Shown here: positions 18,123 through 26,888 of the stretch, piece after piece
Layout of the letters: every line of letters begins with the position of its first letter
How positions within the stretch are numbered: position 1 is the stretch's first letter
Origin: Nitrospirota bacterium
GTDB taxonomy: Bacteria > Nitrospirota > Thermodesulfovibrionia > Thermodesulfovibrionales > UBA6898
Length of the DNA stretch: 64,000 bases
Assembly (NCBI GenBank): GCA_021811105.1
Contig: JAJZPM010000006.1
Location: 54,021-118,020, forward strand
Direction of reading: 5' to 3'
Notes under the pieces: generated by a model
What the model was told of the DNA's origin: nothing
The model's database searches: none
The model's input: the letters and a program-made list of their open reading frames with translations, nothing else
Position numbers and translations under genes: made by a program

Positions 18123-18167
18123 GGGTGCTGCCGACCGATGAGAAAACCGTCGGGTTCGGCAGCGCCC
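18123..18167. terminator. bidirectional hairpin between convergent genes
   Basis: GGGTGCTGCCGA (18123-18134) pairs with TCGGCAGCGCCC (18156-18167) with one G-T pair. It sits between the RNase J stop and the convergent hypothetical gene, so it can serve both strands. Confidence 0.6.
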
Positions 18168-18191
18168 GAGCAACTGTCGCATAGTCGCGTA

Positions 18192-18656
18192 CTATGCAGC
18201 CTTGCACAGGGTGTGCAACTGCGCCTGCATCTCTCCCGGAGGAAGCAGTGAATCCGGCACCTCATACTTCTGCAGCGAGCACGCCGCCACCCGCCTGACA
18301 TAGCTGTCAACACAAAATGCCACGATCTCCTCAGGAAGGATTCCGGAGGGGTTTTCTATCAGCAACGGCTCAACATACCAGGCGCCTTCCGAAAGAGTAA
18401 CGTCTGGAGATCCGGCCGGTCCGTGCTGGTCCCTTGGTACTGCCCCTTTTGACAGGGCCAGTCTGCATAGATCATATTTTACGAGCTGAAGCCCACTGAG
18501 AATAGGATTTGACCCAAGGCCGAGGCGCCCCTTCATCATCGGGAGAAAGCGGTCAAGGTTTACTCCTGAGGAATAGAGCAGCACATCTTTCCCGTCTTTC
18601 TTGTCCTGCCTCACCGCAAAATAGAAATAGTCCGTCACATAAGCGCTGTCCTTCAT
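18192..18656 (-). CDS. hypothetical protein
   Basis: A 154-residue soluble protein with AGGAGGT 6 nt before the ATG. The centre has SGLQLVKYDLCRLALSKG, and the end has several scattered Cys residues (AFCVDSY, AACSLQ, HTLCKAA). It has no signal peptide or membrane helix, and I recognise no family. The upstream AT-rich stretch holds an inverted repeat TAGCT-TATC-AGCTA (18680-18693) where a promoter would lie. Confidence 0.65.
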   Translation of the reverse strand: MKDSAYVTDYFYFAVRQDKKDGKDVLLYSSGVNLDRFLPMMKGRLGLGSNPILSGLQLVKYDLCRLALSKGAVPRDQHGPAGSPDVTLSEGAWYVEPLLIENPSGILPEEIVAFCVDSYVRRVAACSLQKYEVPDSLLPPGEMQAQLHTLCKAA

Positions 18657-18903
18657 TTCTACCTCCTAAAGTTTTTATATAGCTTATCAGCTAATAATCA
18701 TTATAACTTTATTACTCCTTTTTGCAAAGCCTTTTTCCTTCCATACTATTTTTTGTGAATTCGCCTCCTGCGAATGACCCGATCTTTAACTGCGTTCGGT
18801 AGACAGAGTCCTGTCTTTTACTTGTTGACAGCGGATCGGAAACCCCCGATAGATTGCTCCCCGCGATTGTGATAAAGTGGAAGAAAAGCCAATGGAGGAC
18901 TGG

Positions 18904-19914
18904 ATGAAGGCATATGAGCTCAGGGAAGCATTCGGCATCGATCATCTTGCGATCACCGGTCAGGTGACGCCCTCACCCGGACGTGGTCAGGCGCTCGTGA
19001 AGCTCAGGTCGGTATCCCTGAACTACAGGGACCTTCTGGTGGTCAAGGGCCTTTACAATCCTCATATCCACCTGCCCTTCACCCCCTTTTCCGACGGAGC
19101 GGGCGATGTAGTCGCCATAGGGGAAGGTGTTTCCCGGGTGAAAGTAGGGGACCGTGTCGCAGGCATCTTTATGCAGGACTGGCTCGGGGGTAAGTTGACC
19201 GAGGCCAAACAAAAGTCGGCCCTGGGAGGCGGAATGCAGGGCATGCTTGCCGAATATGTCGCCCTGAGCGAGGATGGTCTCGTGCATATCCCGGAACATC
19301 TCTCCTACGAAGAGGCTGCCACTCTTCCCTGCGCTGCAGTGACCGCATGGCATGCGGTTATCGAGGCCGGCCTTAGGCCGGGAGACCGAGTGCTTCTCCT
19401 CGGCACCGGCGGCGTGTCCCTTTTTTCCCTTCAGTTCGCAAGGATCACCGGAGCAGAGGTGATCATCACTTCAGGCAGCGATGAAAAGCTTGAGAAGGCC
19501 GCCCACCTCGGTGCCGCCCACGGCATCAACTATAGGACATTGCCGGAGTGGGACAGGAGAGTACGCGAACTCACGGGAGGAGCGGGAGTCGATCTCGTGG
19601 TGGAAGTCGGGGGCGCAGGGACACTGCCGCAGTCCATCAGGGCGGTCCGCACAGGTGGGAGAATCAGCCTGATAGGCGTCCTGACAGGTGCCGAAGGAGA
19701 GATAAATCCTCGTCCGATCGTCATGAAGAACGTCAGGCTGCAAGGGATCTTAGTCGGCTCGCGCGAGATGTTCGAATCAATGAACAAGGCGATTATTCTG
19801 CACCGGCTCCAGCCGGTGGTCGACCGCGTCTTTTCCTTCGGGGAAGTGCGCGATGCGCTCAGGTATATGGAAAGCGGCAGCCACTTCGGCAAGATCTGCG
19901 TCTCCTTGTCGTAG
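18904..19914 (+). CDS. NAD(P)H:quinone oxidoreductase-like MDR dehydrogenase
   Basis: A 336-residue medium-chain dehydrogenase/reductase. The GroES-like domain has VSLNYRDLLVVKGLY and PFSDGAGDVVAIGEGV around residues 35-75. The Rossmann domain has LLGTGGVSLFSLQFA around 165, followed by VITSGSDEKLEKA, which suggests NADP use. The usual catalytic Zn Cys/His set is not evident, which fits the quinone oxidoreductase or zinc-free subgroup. The frame opens at a GTG at 18877, but GGAGG lies 6 nt before ATG 18904. The substrate cannot be told. Confidence 0.85.
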   Translation: MKAYELREAFGIDHLAITGQVTPSPGRGQALVKLRSVSLNYRDLLVVKGLYNPHIHLPFTPFSDGAGDVVAIGEGVSRVKVGDRVAGIFMQDWLGGKLTEAKQKSALGGGMQGMLAEYVALSEDGLVHIPEHLSYEEAATLPCAAVTAWHAVIEAGLRPGDRVLLLGTGGVSLFSLQFARITGAEVIITSGSDEKLEKAAHLGAAHGINYRTLPEWDRRVRELTGGAGVDLVVEVGGAGTLPQSIRAVRTGGRISLIGVLTGAEGEINPRPIVMKNVRLQGILVGSREMFESMNKAIILHRLQPVVDRVFSFGEVRDALRYMESGSHFGKICVSLS

Positions 19915-20042
19915 CCTTTACGTGAATTACAATCAATCCTGCCGCTTGTCCGCCAATCTGTTTGGAGGGATTTTATGGACTTTTTCGGCATCCTCGCCTT
20001 CTCCTTTGCGCAGCTATAAGATATATTTACAGCAACCCTATC

Positions 20043-20051
20043 TGGTATAAT
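20043..20051 (+). promoter_or_regulatory. extended -10 promoter at uppP
   Basis: TGGTATAAT is an extended -10 element ending 6 nt before the uppP ATG, so transcription should begin at the start codon. A partial TTTACA lies too close (14 bp), consistent with an extended -10 promoter that needs little -35. Confidence 0.6.
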
Positions 20052-20057
20052 TCCGTA

Positions 20058-20825
20058 ATGTTTGATGCGATTATTCTCGGTATCGTCCAGGGGTTGACGG
20101 AGTTTCTGCCTGTCAGCAGCACCGCACATCTGATACTCTTTCCGTGGCTGTTCCACTGGGGCGGGGTCCTCGATTCGCTCACCTTCGACCTGGCCCTGCA
20201 TGCCGGGACCCTCTTTGCCCTGCTGCTCTGCTTCTGGAGAGATTGGCTCGACATCCTGATGAAAAAACAGAAACTTCTCCTTCTGATCGTCCTGGCGTCC
20301 GTACCTGCCGGCGTGGCCGGAATACTCCTGGAGCATATCGTCGAAAGCAGGCTGAGGAGCCCGCTGGTTATCGCCGCCTCCCTTGTTGCGGTAGGCGTCC
20401 TCCTGCTCGCTTCCGAAAGGGCCTATAAGCACAGAAGGGTCGACGACCTCGGCTACGCCGATGCGGTCGTGATCGGCCTTTCCCAGGCGGTCGCCCTCAT
20501 ACCCGGGGTCTCCCGCTCCGGCATCACCATATCGTCGGGGCTATTCAGGGGACTCGAACGAGAATCCGCGGCGCGGTTTTCGTTTCTCCTCTCAACCCCG
20601 GTCATCGGGGGCGCGGTGCTCCTGCACCTGAGAAAAATGCTGGCCGGAGGCGCGGGCCACGACACCTCTCTCTTTGCGGCGGGTTTTATCGCATCGGCCC
20701 TGACCGGGCTTGCAGCGATCAAATTCCTTATGAATTTTCTGAAAAAACATCCTGTAGACGTATTCGCCTATTACCGGTTTGGGCTGGCTGCTGTTATAAT
20801 GATAGGGATATGGCTGAAAGGGTAA
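20058..20825 (+). CDS. uppP: undecaprenyl-diphosphate phosphatase
   Basis: A 255-residue inner-membrane BacA/UppP protein that recycles undecaprenyl pyrophosphate for peptidoglycan and O-antigen synthesis. Both signatures are present: ILGIVQGLTEFLPVSSTAHL at the N-terminus and IPGVSRSGITISSG near residue 153, with about eight hydrophobic segments. The frame is open from a TTG at 19962, but ATG 20058 matches the family start. It has no Shine-Dalgarno and a TATAAT just upstream. It overlaps ftsK by 16 bp. Confidence 0.96.
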   Translation: MFDAIILGIVQGLTEFLPVSSTAHLILFPWLFHWGGVLDSLTFDLALHAGTLFALLLCFWRDWLDILMKKQKLLLLIVLASVPAGVAGILLEHIVESRLRSPLVIAASLVAVGVLLLASERAYKHRRVDDLGYADAVVIGLSQAVALIPGVSRSGITISSGLFRGLERESAARFSFLLSTPVIGGAVLLHLRKMLAGGAGHDTSLFAAGFIASALTGLAAIKFLMNFLKKHPVDVFAYYRFGLAAVIMIGIWLKG

Positions 20826-22933
20826 AACGGGTCGGGCAGGAGGTCCTCGGGGTACTCTCAGCCCTCGGGAGCGTCTATCTAGGCCTCAGCGTCTATACAT
20901 ACTCAATATGGGACCCCTCTTTTTCCACATATTCTCCCCACGCGCCTTCCGGGAATTATGGAGGTATCGCCGGCGCTTATCTTGCCGATCTTCTCATCTC
21001 GATTATGGGCTATACCGCGTTTGCGCTCCCGGCCTTCCTTCTTTTCTACGGAATCCGGAGGCTCATCGGAAAAGAGGGGCAGAGGGCCTACCTATTCGGG
21101 GCGCTCCTCTTTCTCTTCTCCTCGTCGGTACTGCTCACCCTCTTCTTCGAGACCTTCAACCTCAGAGGCGGGATCAGGAATGCCGGAGGACTCGTAGGTC
21201 TCGGTACTGCGTACTTCCTTGAGAAGTATCTTTCTCTCCTAGGCGCCTATCTCTTCTCCCTTTCCGGATTTCTAACGTCGCTCGTCCTTCTCTCGCCGGT
21301 GTCGCTGATGTCGTTGTCGCTCAGGAGAAGGGAGACAAAACCGGCGGACGAGAAAGTGAAACCCGGGATCGTCGAGGAGGAGATACTCATCGGCGAACCC
21401 GAAAAAACAGGCTCGGGTTCGATACCCACGGGTCCTATCGTAAAGGAGCATGCGGAGCCTCAGCCTGAACTGTTTCCGGAGGCCGAAGCGGACAAGGCAC
21501 CACCGGTAAAGCCCATACAGCCGCGGTCATCGCCGAAGGGTCGGGGATATACGCTTCCCTCGGTCGAACTTTTAACGACATACGACACGTCCGCCCTGCG
21601 GCCGTCGAAGGAAGAGCTTCTTTCCAACTCAGCGCTCCTGGAGGGCAAACTGGTCGACTTCGACGTCGAGGGGAAGATAACGCATGTGCATCCCGGTCCC
21701 GTGGTGACGATGTATGAGTTCGAGCCTGCGCCGGGCGTAAAGATCAACAGGGTCGTCTCGCTCGCCGACGACCTCACACTCGCGCTCAAGGCGCAGAGCA
21801 CCAGGGTCGCCCCGATTCCGGGAAGCTCCACGATAGGGATCGAGGTGCCCAACAAACAGCGGGAGATCGTGTCGCTCAGGGAGATCCTGACTTCCGACAT
21901 ATTCAAGAAAAGCCGCTCGAAACTGACGCTTGCGCTCGGCAAAGACATCTTCGGCAACCCTATCGTCGCGGACCTTGCCAAGATGCCCCATCTCCTCGTC
22001 GCGGGCGCAACGGGCGCAGGCAAGAGCGTTTCGATCAATTCGATGGTGATGAGCATCCTCTTCAAGGCGACGCCTGCCGAGGTGAAGATGCTGATGATCG
22101 ACCCGAAGCTCCTCGAACTTTCGATGTACGAAGATATCCCCCATCTCATATCGCCGGTGATCACGAACCCGAAGAAAGCGGCCGAGGCGCTGAAGAAGAT
22201 GGTTTTCGAGATGGAGCGGAGGTACCGGCTGCTTGCAGAAAAAGGGGCGAGGAACATCGAGAGCTTCAACAACCAGTCCGCCGACGAAGAGAAGCTCCCC
22301 TGCGTCGTGATCTTCATCGACGAGCTTGCCGACCTGATGTTCGCCTCGTCGAACGAGGTGGAAGATTCGATCACAAGGCTCGCCCAGATGGCGAGGGCCG
22401 CAGGCATTCACCTTATCATTGCGACGCAGAGGCCGTCGGTCGACGTTATCACCGGCCTGATCAAGGCGAACTTCCCGGCGCGGATATCCTTTCAGGTCTT
22501 CTCGAAGATCGATTCGAGGACGATACTCGACTCGCAGGGCGCTGAACAGCTCCTCGGCAAGGGCGATATGCTCATGATGCTTCCAGGCTCGAGGATCATC
22601 CGCGTGCACGGCGCGCTGATCACGGAGGACGAAATCATCGCGGCGACGAAAGTCATCAAGTCCCAGGGCGATCCGGACTATTCGATCTTCGAAGATATCC
22701 CGGCTGAGGAACCGGCTGCCGAAGGGCCGTCCGAAGAGCGGGACGAGATGTATTACAAGGCGATCGAGTTTGCCGAGTCCGTCGGGGAGGTCTCGATATC
22801 TTCCCTTCAGCGGCGTTTTAAGATAGGATACAACAGAGCGGCCGGCATCATGGAGATCATGGAAGACGACGGGCTTGTCGGGCCGCCGAAGGGTGCGGGC
22901 AAACCGAGGGATTTTCTGAGGAGGCACAGTTGA
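20810..22933 (+). CDS. ftsK: DNA translocase FtsK
   Basis: A 707-residue FtsK/SpoIIIE translocase for chromosome segregation at the septum. Four membrane segments lie within residues 1-170 and a short charged linker in 170-245. The motor has GATGAGKSVSINSM (Walker A, about residue 400) and VIFIDELADLMF (Walker B, about 500). The C-terminal winged-helix gamma domain (AIEFAESVGEVSISSLQRRF...YNRAAGIMEIMEDDG) would read KOPS sites. The linker is short compared with E. coli FtsK. TGTTATAAT ends 9 nt before its ATG inside uppP, so it may have its own start. It is followed by lolA with a 4-bp overlap. Confidence 0.96.
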   Translation: MAERVKRVGQEVLGVLSALGSVYLGLSVYTYSIWDPSFSTYSPHAPSGNYGGIAGAYLADLLISIMGYTAFALPAFLLFYGIRRLIGKEGQRAYLFGALLFLFSSSVLLTLFFETFNLRGGIRNAGGLVGLGTAYFLEKYLSLLGAYLFSLSGFLTSLVLLSPVSLMSLSLRRRETKPADEKVKPGIVEEEILIGEPEKTGSGSIPTGPIVKEHAEPQPELFPEAEADKAPPVKPIQPRSSPKGRGYTLPSVELLTTYDTSALRPSKEELLSNSALLEGKLVDFDVEGKITHVHPGPVVTMYEFEPAPGVKINRVVSLADDLTLALKAQSTRVAPIPGSSTIGIEVPNKQREIVSLREILTSDIFKKSRSKLTLALGKDIFGNPIVADLAKMPHLLVAGATGAGKSVSINSMVMSILFKATPAEVKMLMIDPKLLELSMYEDIPHLISPVITNPKKAAEALKKMVFEMERRYRLLAEKGARNIESFNNQSADEEKLPCVVIFIDELADLMFASSNEVEDSITRLAQMARAAGIHLIIATQRPSVDVITGLIKANFPARISFQVFSKIDSRTILDSQGAEQLLGKGDMLMMLPGSRIIRVHGALITEDEIIAATKVIKSQGDPDYSIFEDIPAEEPAAEGPSEERDEMYYKAIEFAESVGEVSISSLQRRFKIGYNRAAGIMEIMEDDGLVGPPKGAGKPRDFLRRHS

Positions 22934-23571
22934 GAACATATCCGAATTTACTTGTCGCGGCGGCATTCCTGTTTTCGTCGCTTTCCTTAATCGCCGGTCC
23001 GGCCCGCGCGGCCGGCGTCGATGCCGGGATCGCGAGGATCCAGAAGGCATACGAGTCGATAAAGGACCTGAAAGGGTCGTTCGTCCAGAAGAGCCTGATC
23101 AAGGACCTGGACAAGACCGAGACATACAGGGGCGAATTCTTCATTAAGCCGCCGCTGAAGATGAAGTGGGTCTACGCCGGGAAGAACGCGCAGTCGCTGA
23201 CAATACGCGACGACACCGTCCTGATCTACAAGAAGGCCGAAAAACAGGCCTACAAGAGCAAGTTCGACCGTCAGACGTACGGCCAGACGCCGGTGGCGCT
23301 CCTGAGCGGGTTCGGAAATATCAAGGAAGAATTCGCTGTTTCCGGCAGCGGGGATTCGCTCGTCCTGAAGCCGAAGAAGCCGATGGGCAACGTCACCTTC
23401 ATAAAGATCACATTATCGGCGGAGGGATTCCCGATCAGGGGCCTCGAGATCCATGACTCTTACTCGAATGTGATCAGCGTAGCAATCAGCGGCGTAAAAA
23501 TCAATACCGGCCTTAAGGACTCGTTTTTCGATCTCACATTGCCGAAGGGGGTAAATGTCTTTGAGCAGTAG
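22930..23571 (+). CDS. lolA: outer-membrane lipoprotein carrier LolA-like protein
   Basis: A 213-residue periplasmic protein with a signal peptide (LLVAAAFLFSSLSLIAG, cleavage after ARA) and the LolA half-barrel pattern: IQKAYESIKDLKGSFVQKS, then YRGEFFIKPPLKMKWVY, then SLTIRDDTVLIYKKAEKQAY. It carries lipoproteins from LolCDE to the outer membrane, so the cell is diderm. The start is a TTG overlapping the ftsK TGA. The ftsK-lolA order is a common bacterial arrangement. Confidence 0.88.
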   Translation: MRTYPNLLVAAAFLFSSLSLIAGPARAAGVDAGIARIQKAYESIKDLKGSFVQKSLIKDLDKTETYRGEFFIKPPLKMKWVYAGKNAQSLTIRDDTVLIYKKAEKQAYKSKFDRQTYGQTPVALLSGFGNIKEEFAVSGSGDSLVLKPKKPMGNVTFIKITLSAEGFPIRGLEIHDSYSNVISVAISGVKINTGLKDSFFDLTLPKGVNVFEQ

Positions 23572-23606
23572 TATGAGCATCGGGCCTTCCGGGAGCGGGC
23601 AATAAG

Positions 23607-25262
23607 ATGCCCCTGACCGGCGTGCCGGCGAAGGACTATCTCAACAGGGAAGACGATCTCTCCTACCTGAGACGCCTGGCGGACATGAGGCAGGACAGCC
23701 TCGCCGCCAATGTGCTTCTTCTGGGAACCCGGGGTGTGGGGAAGACGGAACTCCTGAAGCAGGTCTTCCGTGAGGTCTTCTGGGAAGGCAGGGAGGTCGT
23801 CCCCTTCTATTACTCTTTCAAGACCGCAGCGCTCAAGAGTTCCACCTTCGCCAGGGACTATTTCACCCGGTTTTTCAAGCAGTATGCCGCATATGTAAAG
23901 AAGGAACCTCTCCTGGTGGACGATGCGGGCATGTCCCTCAACCGCCTCATGCCGGTCCTTTCATCGGCCGGCCTCGACTGGATGCTGGACATCGCCGATG
24001 CATTCCAGGAGCATGCCGTCAGCGGGGACCTCTACGGACAGATCCTCGCGGCGATATCGGCACCTGCCGCGACGGCGAAGAGAGGCGGGAGGAGGATACT
24101 CGTCATGCTCGACGATTTCACGGCCTCCGAAGATCTTCACGAGGCACGGCGCGGCGATGCCCCCGGGCTTGCGAGCCTCTTTGAGGAATCGATGAAGAAC
24201 AGTCTCTGCCCGCATATCATCACCGGCTCTCCCGCGACTAGACTGGAAGGGATCTTTTCCGATCCGTCCCTCCGCAAGGACACCGAGAGGATGCAACTCC
24301 TGCCGCTCCCGGAAGATACCTCTTTTTCCTTCTTCGACTCCCTCCTGCGCAAGACGCATATCACCTGTGAAATGAGAGAGGCGCTCGGCCTCATCAGGAC
24401 GGTAAGAGGCAATCCCCTTTATCTCAAGAACATGGCAAAGGCCGCATGGAAGATGAAAAAAAAAGAACTCAGGGAAAAAGATCTCGCCGAATGTTACTGT
24501 CTCGAGGTATTGGAAGGCGAGACCGCATTCTACTGGTCCTCTGTCCTCTCAGAGCAGATTCGGACAAAAGGCCTTCTGAGGACCATGCTGAAGCTTCTCA
24601 TGCGCAGGCAGACGAAGGAGGGGCCCAATGACGAGGCGAGGCTTTCGCAGGTGCTCGGCATCCGCGATGCGGAACTCGGACAGGCGATGGAGATACTCGA
24701 CGGCAACGGCCTCGGCGGTCACGCCGACCCGGTTTTTGAGGACTTCGTCCGCGCCCTCTACATGAGGGAGATCGAGGGGAGATCGGCAGGAGAGATACGG
24801 GAACGGATCGGTGAAAGGTTCGGAGCGCAGCGCGACTCTTCGCGCTTCGAGATGGTCATCCCAATGACCGATCAGGCCGAACTGGTCGCTGCGCGGGCGG
24901 TGGAACAGATAGGGAAGAACATCAACCTGGAGCCGGACCTCCTCAATTACATCCAGCTGGCGCTGGTCGAGACCTGTATCAACGCAATAGAACACAGCGG
25001 GAGCTACGAAAAAAAGATTTACCTCACCTTTCTCTCGACGCCGGAGCGGCTCGAGATCACGATCGAGAGCCCCGGCAGGCCTTTCTCGCTCGATGCGCTC
25101 AGGGAAAGTCCGGTCGAGGAGAAGCTGGCGAGCGGAAGGAAGAGGGGATGGGGCTTTACCCTCATCCGCAAGATCATGGACGACGTGAGGGTCGAGCGGG
25201 TCCACGACAGGACAAGGGTAACGCTGATAAAAAATATCAGGAAAAAGGAGGCGCGTACATGA
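23607..25262 (+). CDS. AAA ATPase fused to HATPase_c anti-sigma-type kinase domain
   Basis: A 551-residue soluble fusion. Residues about 1-300 form an AAA/STAND-type ATPase with Walker A LLGTRGVGKTELLKQ near 36 and Walker B ILVMLDDFTASED near 165. A linker with winged-helix character (LLKLLMRRQTKEGPND...LSQVLGIRDAELGQAMEIL) follows. Residues about 420-545 form an RsbW/SpoIIAB-like HATPase_c domain: N-box LALVETCINAIEHSG and RKRGWGFTLIRKIMDDV. The next gene, overlapping by ATGA, encodes a STAS protein, its natural partner. The ATPase module may gate the kinase in response to a bound ligand. That is inference. Confidence 0.82.
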   Translation: MPLTGVPAKDYLNREDDLSYLRRLADMRQDSLAANVLLLGTRGVGKTELLKQVFREVFWEGREVVPFYYSFKTAALKSSTFARDYFTRFFKQYAAYVKKEPLLVDDAGMSLNRLMPVLSSAGLDWMLDIADAFQEHAVSGDLYGQILAAISAPAATAKRGGRRILVMLDDFTASEDLHEARRGDAPGLASLFEESMKNSLCPHIITGSPATRLEGIFSDPSLRKDTERMQLLPLPEDTSFSFFDSLLRKTHITCEMREALGLIRTVRGNPLYLKNMAKAAWKMKKKELREKDLAECYCLEVLEGETAFYWSSVLSEQIRTKGLLRTMLKLLMRRQTKEGPNDEARLSQVLGIRDAELGQAMEILDGNGLGGHADPVFEDFVRALYMREIEGRSAGEIRERIGERFGAQRDSSRFEMVIPMTDQAELVAARAVEQIGKNINLEPDLLNYIQLALVETCINAIEHSGSYEKKIYLTFLSTPERLEITIESPGRPFSLDALRESPVEEKLASGRKRGWGFTLIRKIMDDVRVERVHDRTRVTLIKNIRKKEART

Positions 25263-25621
25263 CAATCTCTCCTTTTCAAGTCACGTCGAGGCTGGTAAGG
25301 GACGTGGCAATCGTCTACCCGAGGGGGTACCTCAACAACCTTTCGGGGGAAGGCCTCGTCAACGAGTGCGGGAAACACGCCCGGGCCGGAATGAAGAAAA
25401 TTGTCGTGAATTTCCGCGAAACCGACCTGATCAATTCCATAGGGATATCTTTCCTGCTGAACGTCATGGAAGACTTGCAGACCTGCGGCGGGACGCTCTG
25501 TTTCACAGAGATGAAAAAGGTGCACCTCGACACCTTCGAGATGCTCGGGCTCACGAAATATTTCCTCTTCTTTCCGGATGAAGAAGCCACGTTACAGGCC
25601 CTTCGCACGCAGGGGGGATAA
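25259..25621 (+). CDS. STAS domain anti-sigma factor antagonist
   Basis: A 120-residue SpoIIAA/RsbV-type STAS protein: VTSRLVRDVAIVYPRGYLNNLSG at the start and KIVVNFRETDLINSIGISFLLN around residue 45-65. The latter holds the conserved Ser (NSIGI) that partner kinases phosphorylate. The frame extends upstream to 25148 in another gene's region, but ATG 25259 makes the ATGA overlap and gives the family start. It is coupled to the upstream HATPase fusion. Confidence 0.88.
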   Translation: MTISPFQVTSRLVRDVAIVYPRGYLNNLSGEGLVNECGKHARAGMKKIVVNFRETDLINSIGISFLLNVMEDLQTCGGTLCFTEMKKVHLDTFEMLGLTKYFLFFPDEEATLQALRTQGG

Positions 25622-25623
25622 AC

Positions 25624-26820
25624 ATGGAACTCAGGAAGGCCCTCTACAATATTTCGGCCCTTGCCGACCTCGGAACCGAAATCACCGCGGAAAAAAATTT
25701 TCAGGAAAAACTCGGGTCCCTGCTTCATGTCGTCCTCGGCACCTTCCTGGCCGGCAAAGGGGCGATTGCCTACCGGGAGAAGCCTGAATGCGGAGTGTCA
25801 TTTGTTGCCCGGAAGGGCTTCGACGACCTGTCCGTTGCGGATATAGACCTCGGTCCTCTGCTCGCTGCGGGAAGAAACCGTCCCTATCGTCCGGCGGGCA
25901 ACAAGGCCCTCGTCTCAGCAGGGGTCGAGGTGATCACTCCTCTTTGGGACAGAAACGACTTCATCGGCTTCGTCCTGCTCGGAAAGAAATTTACGGCGGC
26001 GCAATATACCGAGGACGACCTCGAAATACTCGGGATGATCGCCCATCAGATCGCGATCACCCTGAAAAACCACGCGCTCTTTCACCACGTCACGGAGCAG
26101 CTGGAAGAAAACCGGAAACTCTACGAAGAGATGCGGAGGATCTATCACGACACTCTGCAGGCCTTTGCCGCGGCCATCGATGCGAAGGACGTCTATACGA
26201 AGCACCACTCGCAGAGGGTCGCGAAGTATTCGGTCGCGATCGCGCGCGAGCTCGGCTGGTCCGAGCATGACATCGAGGGTATTTACGTGGCCGGCTTCCT
26301 GCACGACGTGGGCAAACTCGTAATAAGCAATGAAATCCTCAACAAAAAGACACCCTTCACGCCTGATGAGATGAAGGAGATAAGAAGACATTCTCTCCTT
26401 TCGTACAAAATCATTTCACAGATCAAGTTCCCCTGGAAGGAGGTGGAAAAGATCGTCAAACACCACCATGAGAGGCTCGACGGCACCGGGTATCCCGACG
26501 CACTTTCGAAAGAAGATCTCAGCGAGGGCGCGAAGATCCTCACACTTGCCGATTCTTTTGACGCGATGACCTCAGAGAGGGCGTACCGGAAGAAGATGGA
26601 CGTCCGGAAGGCCCTCGCCGAGCTGAAGGACTGTCTGCACAAACAGTTCGACGACAAGATCCTGCTAGCCTTCTGCAAGGTGCTCGACAAGGAGATCAGG
26701 GGAGAACTCCCGGAACCGGACATACTTCCCCACATCGACAGGGGTTCCGATCTTTCGGTTATCTCGGCGCTCCTCGAAGGCATCATCGAGGAGCTTTCCG
26801 GGAACGACCGGGAGGGTTGA
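25624..26820 (+). CDS. GAF domain HD-GYP phosphodiesterase
   Basis: A 398-residue signalling protein. Residues about 10-165 form a GAF domain. A short coiled coil (TEQLEENRKLYEEMRRIYHD) follows. Residues about 180-350 form the HD-GYP domain with AIDAKDVYTKHHSQRVAKYS, FLHDVGKLVIS, HSLLSYKII, KHHHERLDGTGYP and TLADSFDAMTSERAYRK, all expected metal ligands and the GYP motif. It should hydrolyse cyclic di-GMP. It begins 2 bp after the STAS stop, so kinase, STAS and phosphodiesterase form one operon. Confidence 0.92.
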   Translation: MELRKALYNISALADLGTEITAEKNFQEKLGSLLHVVLGTFLAGKGAIAYREKPECGVSFVARKGFDDLSVADIDLGPLLAAGRNRPYRPAGNKALVSAGVEVITPLWDRNDFIGFVLLGKKFTAAQYTEDDLEILGMIAHQIAITLKNHALFHHVTEQLEENRKLYEEMRRIYHDTLQAFAAAIDAKDVYTKHHSQRVAKYSVAIARELGWSEHDIEGIYVAGFLHDVGKLVISNEILNKKTPFTPDEMKEIRRHSLLSYKIISQIKFPWKEVEKIVKHHHERLDGTGYPDALSKEDLSEGAKILTLADSFDAMTSERAYRKKMDVRKALAELKDCLHKQFDDKILLAFCKVLDKEIRGELPEPDILPHIDRGSDLSVISALLEGIIEELSGNDREG

Positions 26821-26853
26821 GGACAGACCGGCATCTCCCCTCTCCAGCCTCGT

Positions 26854-26883
26854 TTGATCCGCCTGCCGTCGGCTCCGTATAAT
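26854..26883 (+). promoter_or_regulatory. tsaD promoter, apparently leaderless
   Basis: TTGATC (26854-26859), an 18-bp spacer and TATAAT (26878-26883) end 5 nt before the tsaD ATG. Transcription should start at or 1 nt after the A of the start codon. No Shine-Dalgarno is present. Confidence 0.65.
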
Positions 26884-26888
26884 ATCTG

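Noticed and set aside
21629..23050. A 473-codon minus-strand frame opposite ftsK
   Set aside because: It is the shadow of a high-GC gene; ftsK on the plus strand has full domain support and the antisense protein is His/Arg/Asp-rich without family features.
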